Shown here: piece after piece, positions 7,537-12,589 of the stretch
How the letters are laid out: every line of letters starts with the position of its first letter
Position numbering within the stretch: the stretch's first letter is position 1
Notes under the pieces: model-generated
The model's database searches: none
Seen by the model: the letters and a program-made list of their open reading frames with translations, nothing else
Told to the model about the DNA's origin: nothing
Translations under genes and position numbers: made by a program
Origin: Verrucomicrobiota bacterium
GTDB lineage: Bacteria > Verrucomicrobiota > Verrucomicrobiae > Chthoniobacterales > UBA10450
Length of the DNA stretch: 12,589 nt
Direction: 5' to 3'
Assembly (NCBI GenBank): GCA_005887855.1
Contig: VBQB01000001.1
Span: 1-12,589 of the forward strand

Positions 7537-8355
7537 TTACGTTTTACTTCTGCCTTCTTCCTTCTGCTCCATCCTTCGCCTGCGGTAGGCCGAATGCAGC
7601 GGTACTAGAATGACCATCGAGAAATAAACCCAGCCGCTCCACTGGATCTGCTCTCGCGGCAGGGTCAGAGCCAGGACAAGCGAAATGATTCCCACGCCGA
7701 CCGGAACGCTCCATCCCGTTACCTCATAGAGCGTGATCAATTTTTCCCGTGCATTCAATCGTAACGGCTGCCGCAATTGCCAGGCACGCAGATTCAACAG
7801 CACCACTTCCAGTGCGATGGCAGTAAACCCAAGCGCGAAGACAGCAAAAAGAGAGCGCACTTGCGACGCGGAATGAGCTCCGAGGGTGTGGCCTACTCGA
7901 CCGCTACTTAACAGAAACCACATAGAGCTAAAAATCGCTTTCAGCGGGTACATATAGATCAGGATTGTGACAATCATCGCCCAGCTAATGAAAATCGAGA
8001 TGCCATCTTCGAGGCCATAACGCCGGCTCCATAACCAATGCCCTCGCCAAAAGATTCCGAGCACGATGACGCTCGCGACAAAGGCCGGCACATTCTTGAA
8101 AGCGGCCAGGAGCGTTTCGATATCGTCCGGGATTTGCTGCGCGGCGATCACCAGCATCGTGATTGCGAAGGCAAAGGCTGCGTCGATAAAGGTTTCCAAC
8201 CGCGTCATCTGCATACCGCGCAGACGAAATCCGCCGAGCCGCGGCAACGCATCCAACTCCGCCGGCAGCGCGGATGCTATCTCTTCCTGTCGCTCGTTCA
8301 TCTGCCCCATCGATACTACCGCAATACTGGGCTGGGTTTGTAGGGGTATTTTCAC
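7537..8355 (-). CDS. TMEM175-like (DUF1211) membrane protein, putative K+ channel
   Basis: A 272-residue protein with six hydrophobic helices at about 55-72, 91-107, 121-147, 167-190, 212-232 and 238-255. The first helix, TRLETFIDAAFAFAITMLVI, matches the TMEM175/DUF1211 signature (usually RxxxFSDGVFAFAITLLVL), with IDAA in place of SDGV. FWRGHWLWSR at 102-111 matches the family's W..H segment. Bacterial members form potassium-permeable channels. The N-terminal 50 residues are an unusual hydrophilic extension; the family is usually about 200 residues. The start is GTG at 8353-8355 with AGGA (TCCT on + at 8361-8364) 5 nt upstream; in-frame ATGs at residues 16 and 19 lack such a site. The changed pore-helix signature makes channel activity uncertain. 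Confidence 0.8.
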   Translation of the reverse strand: MKIPLQTQPSIAVVSMGQMNERQEEIASALPAELDALPRLGGFRLRGMQMTRLETFIDAAFAFAITMLVIAAQQIPDDIETLLAAFKNVPAFVASVIVLGIFWRGHWLWSRRYGLEDGISIFISWAMIVTILIYMYPLKAIFSSMWFLLSSGRVGHTLGAHSASQVRSLFAVFALGFTAIALEVVLLNLRAWQLRQPLRLNAREKLITLYEVTGWSVPVGVGIISLVLALTLPREQIQWSGWVYFSMVILVPLHSAYRRRRMEQKEEGRSKT

Positions 8356-8409
8356 CGCTGTCCTGCCTCTTTCTCAGCTCTCCGTCCTCAGATCCCTCAA
8401 CTCCGATCA

Positions 8410-8440
8410 CTGACCTCTGAAACGCTTCAACGATTCAACA
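8410..8440. repeat. CTGACCTCTG plus CTTCAACG spacer repeats
   Basis: In the divergent spacer 8356-8494, CTGACCTCTG (8410-8419) sits next to a single CTTCAACG (8425-8432) and GATTCAACAATTT. The same words occur in the 8-bp array at 11559-11630 and at 8713 and 9592. This supports a family of short intergenic repeats. Confidence 0.6.
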
Positions 8441-8497
8441 ATTTAGTTCTTCCGTTCTTCCTTCTTTCTAATCTTTAATTCTAATTTCGATTGAGTG

Positions 8498-8716
8498 ATG
8501 ATCACAGGAACGTCGATCGCAGTTTGGATAATTTGCGTTCTCCTCGCGGCCGGAGTCGCCTGGAGCCGTTACGAGAAAAAGAAAACGCGGGACAAAATCC
8601 TCCGCGAACTGGCCGCGATGGACCCCGGTCGACGCGAAAAGGTACTCAATCGTTTAAGCCCGAAACTGGCGACCGAGCTCCGCGAACATTTGATGGATCG
8701 CTTTCGCATAAGCTGA
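8498..8716 (+). CDS. Small single-pass membrane protein
   Basis: A 72-residue protein of unknown function. One membrane helix spans about residues 5-22 (ending LLAAGVAW), followed by a charged cytoplasmic region (RYEKKKTRDKIL) and a predicted helical tail with MDPGRREKVLNRLSP. A GTG at 8495 directly precedes the ATG and could be used instead; the difference is one residue. No good Shine-Dalgarno is seen. The stop codon TGA is part of a CTGACCTCTGCC repeat word (8713-8724) found in other spacers. Confidence 0.6.
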   Translation: MITGTSIAVWIICVLLAAGVAWSRYEKKKTRDKILRELAAMDPGRREKVLNRLSPKLATELREHLMDRFRIS

Positions 8717-9064
8717 CCTCTGCCTGCCACGGCAAAGGTCGCCCGCGGCGATCCAAGGCTTCTCCGAAATCCGACCTGCACGCAGTGGCGGAAACCCTTC
8801 ACTCTTCAAAAACTCCGTCTGCTGCAGGACGTTATCCGCGAAACCCATTCGAGCGTCGCCTCGCGCCTACCGGTTAGTGCCTGACATCCGCTTGCGCGCT
8901 AAGATTCGAACTCCCTAAAACAACAAGCAACAAACAGGCCTTCGTTTCAAGAGATCGATCCGATTCCTCCTGAAAAGCGGTCCCCGGCTAAAAAGTCAAA
9001 GGGCACCTGAGGAAGAGTCAATCGATCGACGAGGGTTACGGGAAAACAATCACGAGGGGGAAAC
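8717..9064. other. 348-nt spacer, no supported gene
   Basis: The spacer starts with the repeat word at 8713-8724. After the TGA, the same frame stays open for 55 more codons to TGA at 8882-8884 and encodes a plausible peptide (FTLQKLRLLQDVIRE region), but nothing supports translation. Further right are GATCGATC-like text, AC-rich sequence at about 8917-8938, and the Shine-Dalgarno of the next gene. A promoter for that gene must lie here, but I cannot place a clear -35/-10 pair. Confidence 0.6.
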
Positions 9065-9400
9065 ATGAAAACATCTATCGAAACGAAAGTGGGAATTGCC
9101 GTGGCATCAGGCTTTGTCGCGTTGACCATGTGCGTTATGGCTCAAGGACGTAGCGGAGGAGGAACTGGCGGGCCCAATGGATACGGCCCGACAAATAATC
9201 CTGGGGTAAACAGCCATATGAGCTCACAAGGGCTGCAAAGCTCCGAGTTCGGGCGCACAACGGCGGAAGCGAACAGAACCAAGTTCTCTGACGACACGGA
9301 CCAGACGATAGTCACCAAGAAGGGCAAAAAGAAGAAAACGTTAAAGTCTGCGAAGCACAAAACCGAACATGCCCGGGTGAATCAGCCAGTTGGGGATTAA
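9065..9400 (+). CDS. Small exported Gly/Lys-rich protein
   Basis: A 111-residue protein I do not recognise. A signal peptide is likely at residues 1-26 (GIAVASGFVALTMCVMA, then QGRS); C23 follows Met, so a lipobox is unlikely. The mature part starts Gly-rich (GRSGGGTGGPNGYGPTNNPG), has a Ser/Thr-rich middle, and ends with lysine clusters (KKGKKKKTLKSAKHK at 85-99). The start has a strong Shine-Dalgarno, AGGGGG at 9055-9060, 4 nt before the ATG, unusual for this window, so it may be well translated. It is followed by an intrinsic terminator and so probably forms its own unit. Confidence 0.7.
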   Translation: MKTSIETKVGIAVASGFVALTMCVMAQGRSGGGTGGPNGYGPTNNPGVNSHMSSQGLQSSEFGRTTAEANRTKFSDDTDQTIVTKKGKKKKTLKSAKHKTEHARVNQPVGD

Positions 9401-9484
9401 ATCCTCAGCGCGGGCGGGCGCGTTCGCGCAGCGACGGCTAACAATTCACGACCGCGAATCGCTGGGTGTAAAGCCAACAAACCG

Positions 9485-9526
9485 AACAGCGGCGCTGAAG
9501 CGACTTCAGTGCCGCTGTTTCATTTT
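9485..9526 (+). terminator. Intrinsic terminator
   Basis: AACAGCGGCGCTGAAG (9485-9500) pairs with CTTCAGTGCCGCTGTT (9504-9519) over a 3-nt loop. This is a 16-bp stem with one G-U pair, followed by TCATTTT. It lies 84 nt after the stop of the exported protein at 9065-9400 and should end that transcript. Confidence 0.85.
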
Positions 9527-9591
9527 CGCGAAATGTCTTCTGCCTGAGCCGTCCTTCTTCCGCTCGTCACTTGTCACTCGTCAGAATCCGA

Positions 9592-9606
9592 CTTCTGACC
9601 TCTGCC
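9592..9606. repeat. CTTCTGACCTCTGCC spacer repeat
   Basis: Same word or close variants: CTTCTGACTT at 4688-4697, 5863-5872 and 7102-7111; TCTGACTT at 5794-5801; CTGACCTCTG at 8410-8419; CTGACCTCTGCC at 8713-8724; CTTCTGCC at 7548-7555 and 9537-9544. All are in spacers or at gene ends, in pyrimidine-rich + strand text. Confidence 0.65.
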
Positions 9607-9679
9607 ACCCACTCCGCAGGGTCGCCCATGGCTCGCCGTAACTTTTAGTGAAGGCGGCGCGGCCACCAAAGGCTGTGTT

Positions 9680-9695
9680 CATGATTGTAATCATG
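9680..9695. promoter_or_regulatory. 16-bp palindrome, possible operator
   Basis: CATGATTGTAATCATG is a perfect inverted repeat with 7-bp arms and a 2-bp centre, 60 nt before the start of the royal-jelly-type gene. The size fits a homodimeric regulator site. Which regulator binds it is unknown, and its position could also be chance. Confidence 0.45.
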
Positions 9696-9755
9696 CGATC
9701 CGCAACGCAAGAGCGAGGTGCAGTCCATCCGTGACCGCAGCCGCGTATCCTTTGC

Positions 9756-10838
9756 ATGCACGACTATCTCGGTCTTTTCGTTTTTCTTCTCATCGCATCA
9801 CTCTCAAGCGCGGCTGAGCTACAAGAGGTCGCCAGCTTCGCCAGCCAGCAGATCACCGGCGTCGGCGTGTCGGTAAAGTCCGGCCGCATCTTCGTAAACT
9901 TTCCCTATTGGTCGGATGATCACTTCCTTTCCGTCGCGGAAATCGTGAACGGGCAGCCAAAACCATTTCCAAATGAGGAATGGAACAAGCTCGGTCCCGC
10001 CGGCTCGCATTTCATCTGCGTCCAAAGTGTCATCGTCGATGATCACGACAACCTCTGGATCCTCGATCCCGCCTCACTGAAGATGCAGGAGATTGTCAAA
10101 GGCGGCCCGAAGCTCGTAAAGGTCGACCTCGCGACAAACCAAGTCGTCCACACCATCCCGTTCGGCGAAGACATCACGCCGGCCAAGACTTACCTGAATG
10201 ATGTCCGCATCGACACGCGCGCGAACACCGCCTTCATCACCGACTCCGGCAAAGGCGCGATCATCGTTGTTAACCTGACGACCGGTGAAGCACGCCGGTT
10301 GCTCGATGGCCACAAGACCACCCAGCCAGAGAAAGACGTGAAGCTCACCGTGGACGGCAAACAATTGATCGACCAGAAGACGAAAGGTCCACCACAGATC
10401 GCGTCCGACGGGATCGCGCTTGATATGAAGAACGGCTACCTCTACTACCATGCGCTCACCGGTCACACGCTCTATCGGATCAAAACAAGCTATCTCACGG
10501 ATGAGAGCCTCTCGAAGGGCGATCTCGAATCGAAAGTTGAGAATGTCGGGCAAACACCCGCGCCTGACGGCATGCTCGAAGCGCCGGACGGCAGCGTTTA
10601 TCTCACTAATCTCGAAGGCAGCGCGATCGTGCGTTGGAACGTAGCCACGAAAAACATTGAACCCGTCGTCACAGACGAACGCCTCCGCTGGCCCGACACG
10701 TTGAGCTGGGGTCCGGGCGGCGAGCTTTACGTCACCGCGTCACAGATCGAAAACATGCCGCGCTTCAACAACGGCCGCTCCACCCGTACCGAACCCTACC
10801 AACTCTGGAAAGTCGGCGGCCTCCTTGGCTCACCGTAG
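9756..10838 (+). CDS. Exported major royal jelly / yellow-family protein
   Basis: A 360-residue protein with a signal peptide (residues about 1-20, SLSSAA). The mature part matches the MRJP/yellow beta-propeller family. Recognisable blocks are VQSVIVDDHDNLWILDPA at 89-106, YLNDVRIDTRANTAFITDSG at 146-165 and SDGIALDMKNGYLYYHALTG at 217-236. Bacterial members are mostly uncharacterised and related in fold to SMP-30/gluconolactonases; a sugar-lactone or small-ligand function is possible but not shown. The protein is probably periplasmic or secreted. The start ATG has no Shine-Dalgarno. A 16-bp palindrome lies 60 nt upstream, and the next gene starts 35 nt after the stop, so the two may be co-transcribed. 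Confidence 0.85.
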   Translation: MHDYLGLFVFLLIASLSSAAELQEVASFASQQITGVGVSVKSGRIFVNFPYWSDDHFLSVAEIVNGQPKPFPNEEWNKLGPAGSHFICVQSVIVDDHDNLWILDPASLKMQEIVKGGPKLVKVDLATNQVVHTIPFGEDITPAKTYLNDVRIDTRANTAFITDSGKGAIIVVNLTTGEARRLLDGHKTTQPEKDVKLTVDGKQLIDQKTKGPPQIASDGIALDMKNGYLYYHALTGHTLYRIKTSYLTDESLSKGDLESKVENVGQTPAPDGMLEAPDGSVYLTNLEGSAIVRWNVATKNIEPVVTDERLRWPDTLSWGPGGELYVTASQIENMPRFNNGRSTRTEPYQLWKVGGLLGSP

Positions 10839-10873
10839 CGCCGGCAAAGGCGGATGCTCTCATCCTGATCTCG

Positions 10874-11542
10874 ATGACAAATCAGACCGTTAAGAACCTC
10901 GCTTTTGGAATCGGCGGCACCCTGGCGGTTCTCGCGCTCACCATTTGGGGCTGGGGCGATTGGACAACTTTCTTTTCCAATCCGGCGCGCGTCGGCCTCA
11001 TCATTCTCACGTTGGCCGGCGCAATCGCTTACGCCTTTTCCGGAAGCAGCGGTCTCGGAATCGGCCGGCGGGAAGATCCCTCCAGCCGCTGGATTTTCAT
11101 TCCGTTGATTATCATCGCGATCGTGTTCGCGTGGCTGCCGCCACATCTCGATCGTCTCAACCGTTGGGCCATCGACGGTGATACGGTCCGTTACCTCGGG
11201 CTGATCATCACCGTGATTGGCGGATTCGTGCGCGTTGTTACTGTGTTCGAGCTCGGTCATCGCTTCAGCATCTTTGTCGCGCTTCAATCCGGTCACCGCC
11301 TGAAAACCGACGGCTTTTACCGTTTTGTCCGGCACCCCAGCTATCTCGGGGCGCTCCTTGCGATGGCGGGCTGGGCGCTGGTATTTCGGAGCAGCATTGG
11401 TTTGCTTTTAACGCTCGCGATGTTCGTGCCCATCATTGCACGCATCCGTGCCGAAGAAGATTTTCTCGTGCGCGAATTCGGCGAACAATATCGCGCCTAT
11501 CAACAACGCACCCGGTGGCGATTATTCCCGTTCATCTACTAA
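10874..11542 (+). CDS. ICMT/PEMT-like membrane methyltransferase
   Basis: A 222-residue integral membrane protein. Hydrophobic helices lie at about 10-28, 38-55, 73-90, 106-125 and 160-190. The C-terminal signature of the isoprenylcysteine carboxyl methyltransferase/phospholipid methyltransferase family is present: RHPSYLG at 153-159, E194 and E195 in RIRAEEDFL, then FGEQYRAYQQRTRWRLFP. In the family this region binds S-adenosylmethionine and the lipid substrate. The bacterial substrate is unknown; methylation of a lipid or isoprenoid is likely. The start is ATG at 10874, 35 nt after the upstream gene. Confidence 0.85.
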   Translation: MTNQTVKNLAFGIGGTLAVLALTIWGWGDWTTFFSNPARVGLIILTLAGAIAYAFSGSSGLGIGRREDPSSRWIFIPLIIIAIVFAWLPPHLDRLNRWAIDGDTVRYLGLIITVIGGFVRVVTVFELGHRFSIFVALQSGHRLKTDGFYRFVRHPSYLGALLAMAGWALVFRSSIGLLLTLAMFVPIIARIRAEEDFLVREFGEQYRAYQQRTRWRLFPFIY

Positions 11543-11558
11543 ATTCAGCCCTCCGCCA

Positions 11559-11630
11559 CTTCAACGCTTCACCGCTTCAACGCTTTAACGCTTTAACGCT
11601 TCAACGCTTCAACGCTTCAACGCTTCAACG
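11559..11630. repeat. 9 x 8-bp CTTCAACG tandem repeat
   Basis: Nine consecutive 8-bp units. Six read CTTCAACG (units 1, 3 and 6-9), one reads CTTCACCG (unit 2) and two read CTTTAACG (units 4 and 5), so the changes cluster near the left end. It starts 17 nt after the ICMT-like gene stop. A single unit followed by GATTCAAC also occurs at 8425-8438. The 8-bp period is not a multiple of 3 and the stretch does not look coding. Confidence 0.9.
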
Positions 11631-11637
11631 ATTTCGT

Positions 11638-11667
11638 TTCCGAATACCGTATTTGACGATCCGCAAT
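11638..11667. repeat. Degenerate TTCCG..GATCCGCAAT spacer repeat
   Basis: Close to the text at 5385-5403 and 4700-4730; it directly follows the CTTCAACG array. The rest of the spacer to 11763 shows no gene. Confidence 0.5.
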
Positions 11668-11763
11668 TTTCTCGTCCGCCTCAATTTCCTTTCGTTTTCG
11701 CAGCTCGCCGGTTAAAAGGTCGGTTCACCGATAAGACGGCAAAGACACGCCGCGCCTCGGAAG

Positions 11764-11988
11764 ATGATTGAAAGCAAGAAACTTATGCATGAGACAAAAC
11801 ACGATCATGAGCAGCACGGCGATCATTCCCATCGCCCTCGCTGGAAGCGAGTGCACCACAGTTGGATTTTTTGGGTCGCCGTATTCCTTATGCTGCTTGC
11901 CATGATCACTTACGTGATGACCGGCGACTTGTCCTGGGGCCTGCGTCGCCAGCCGAAACAGCCGCCAGCGCGCGCCACTGGAAGATAA
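11764..11988 (+). CDS. Small His-rich single-pass membrane protein
   Basis: A 74-residue protein. Eight histidines lie in residues 9-32 (HETKHDHEQHGDHSH, then KRVHH), followed by one membrane helix at about 34-51 (WIFWVAVFLMLLAMITYV), then TGDLSWGLRRQP. The His cluster suggests metal (zinc, copper or nickel) binding on one side of the membrane; this is inference. The start is uncertain: ATG at 11764 or the ATG at 11785 (residue 8). GGAAG is directly adjacent to the first, too close to be a normal Shine-Dalgarno. The shape (His-rich head, then a W.FWV..FLM helix) may be a conserved small protein of this phylum. Confidence 0.55.
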   Translation: MIESKKLMHETKHDHEQHGDHSHRPRWKRVHHSWIFWVAVFLMLLAMITYVMTGDLSWGLRRQPKQPPARATGR

Positions 11989-12045
11989 AGTCTATTGCAA
12001 TCGGCGCGACTCGAAGACGGTCGCCTTCTAATCACAGCTGGCAAG

Positions 12046-12447
12046 ATGCACGGGTCCGCCGCTTTCGAAATGACCGTTCCGGTTCTGCCAGGCGACATCG
12101 ACGAGCAGAATCACGTTAACAACATCGTTTACCTGCGGTGGGTCCAGGATATTGCGATCGCGCACTGGAGAGCAATCGCCAGTCCGGACGCTCAGGAAGC
12201 GATCGGCTGGGTCGTGTTGCGCCATGAGATCGATTACAAAGCGCCCGCCACGCTCGGCGACAAAATCGCGCTTCGCACATGGGTCGGCAAAGCCACTCGA
12301 CTCACGTTCGAACGGTTCACCGAAATCCGGCGCAAAAGTGATCGCCAGCTCTTGTCGCAAGCGCGCACGCTCTGGTGTCCCGTCAATGCGCAGACCGGGC
12401 GTCCAGTTCGCGTCTCGGCCGAACTGCGTGCGCAATTTTCCATCTGA
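12046..12447 (+). CDS. YbgC/FadM-type acyl-CoA thioesterase
   Basis: A 133-residue hotdog protein. The signature GDIDEQNHVNNIVYLRW (16-32) matches the DxDxxxHVNN motif of 4-hydroxybenzoyl-CoA/long-chain acyl-CoA thioesterases, with D19 as probable catalytic acid and H23 and N25 nearby. LRHEIDYKAPATLGDKI (58-74) is the second conserved strand pair. These enzymes hydrolyse acyl-CoA in the cytoplasm. I chose the ATG at 12046 because family members start shortly before this motif. A TTG at 11995, with GGAAG 10 nt upstream, would add 17 residues and lie 6 nt after the previous gene; it cannot be excluded. It belongs to a different subfamily from the PaaI-type protein at 2115. Confidence 0.82.
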   Translation: MHGSAAFEMTVPVLPGDIDEQNHVNNIVYLRWVQDIAIAHWRAIASPDAQEAIGWVVLRHEIDYKAPATLGDKIALRTWVGKATRLTFERFTEIRRKSDRQLLSQARTLWCPVNAQTGRPVRVSAELRAQFSI

Positions 12448-12500
12448 CCTAACCCCTCGATTCAATGTTCCATCCATCCGGCACGGAGAAAGAACATGAT

Positions 12501-12589
12501 CTATTCATAGGTGATCGGCACTCGGACCTGCGACACTGTTCCCGGTTTAAACCGCCACCTTAGAAAAGTATCAGTCGTAACTTTATCGA
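12501..12589 (-). CDS. TonB family energy transducer, C-terminus only (partial)
   Basis: On the minus strand an open frame enters from the window's right edge and ends with TAG at 12501-12503. It gives 28 residues, including LRWRFKPGTVSQVRVPI, then TYE. This matches the end of the TonB C-terminal domain (WxFxPg..v.vPitF), which contacts the TonB box of outer-membrane receptors. The gene is convergent with the thioesterase gene. Only the last codons are visible, so length and N-terminus are unknown. Confidence 0.75.
   Translation of the reverse strand, partial: DKVTTDTFLRWRFKPGTVSQVRVPITYE

Larger units (their letters stand above)
9401..9755. other. 355-nt spacer with terminator, repeats and palindrome
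   Basis: The spacer contains the intrinsic terminator (9485-9526), a pyrimidine-rich repeat stretch at about 9537-9615 that includes CTTCTGACCTCTGCC at 9592-9606, a 16-bp palindrome (9680-9695), and the 5' end of the next gene. No coding gene is supported. Confidence 0.65.

Noticed and set aside
8491..8877. 128-codon frame overlapping the small membrane protein gene
   Set aside because: The product is low-complexity Arg/Pro/Ser with no domain, and it overlaps a better gene that has a clear membrane helix.
9423..9466. Interleaved short inverted repeats (TTCGCG/CGCGAA and CAGCGA/TCGCTG), possible pseudoknot RNA
   Set aside because: The arms are only 6 bp in GC-rich text, so chance is likely; no conservation can be checked here.
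11559..11630. CRISPR array
   Set aside because: The units are 8 bp and contiguous without spacers, and no cas gene is present; this is a simple tandem repeat.

Overview
The window looks like an ordinary chromosomal stretch from a Gram-negative, moderately GC-rich soil-type bacterium. My best guess is Verrucomicrobiota, Chthoniobacterales/Spartobacteria (Udaeobacter-like). This is inference from four signs: most starts lack a Shine-Dalgarno sequence, the spacers carry short degenerate repeats (CTTCAACG arrays, CTTCTGACYT/TTCCGCAATCCG text, a GTAGCGCAAGCC palindrome), there is a short divergent RNA polymerase omega subunit, and a TonB C-terminus and lipoprotein point to an outer membrane. I see no phage, transposase, CRISPR, rRNA or tRNA.

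Left block (36-4274, all +). prpB (methylisocitrate lyase) and prpC (2-methylcitrate/citrate synthase) give two steps of propionate oxidation through the methylcitrate cycle; a PaaI-type hotdog thioesterase follows 13 nt after prpC. A 58-bp nested palindrome starts 1 nt after the thioesterase stop codon. Then come a DUF1203 gene and a full-length ada (alkylation-damage sensor and methyltransferase), coupled by an ATGA overlap.

Middle block (4393-8355). A small lipoprotein (-) and an unrecognised membrane protein (+, possibly N-terminally frameshifted) are followed by a minus-strand series: RNA polymerase omega (rpoZ), a YahK/AdhC-type zinc alcohol dehydrogenase, a small STAS/SpoIIAA-like protein and a TMEM175-like (DUF1211) six-helix membrane protein. 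The spacers here are short and pyrimidine-rich on the + strand.

Right block (8498-12589, mainly +). It holds a single-pass small membrane protein, a small exported Gly/Lys-rich protein followed by a strong intrinsic terminator, an exported major-royal-jelly/yellow-family beta-propeller protein with a 16-bp palindrome upstream, an isoprenylcysteine methyltransferase (ICMT)-like membrane protein, a 9 x 8-bp tandem repeat, a His-rich single-pass membrane protein and a YbgC/FadM-type acyl-CoA thioesterase. The window ends inside a minus-strand gene whose last 28 codons match the C-terminus of a TonB energy transducer.

I did not find a convincing new multi-gene system. The points most worth checking are the DUF1203-ada coupling, the intergenic repeat families (including one that supplies a stop codon), the palindrome upstream of the royal-jelly-type gene, the possible frameshift at about 4778, and the unlisted TonB fragment.
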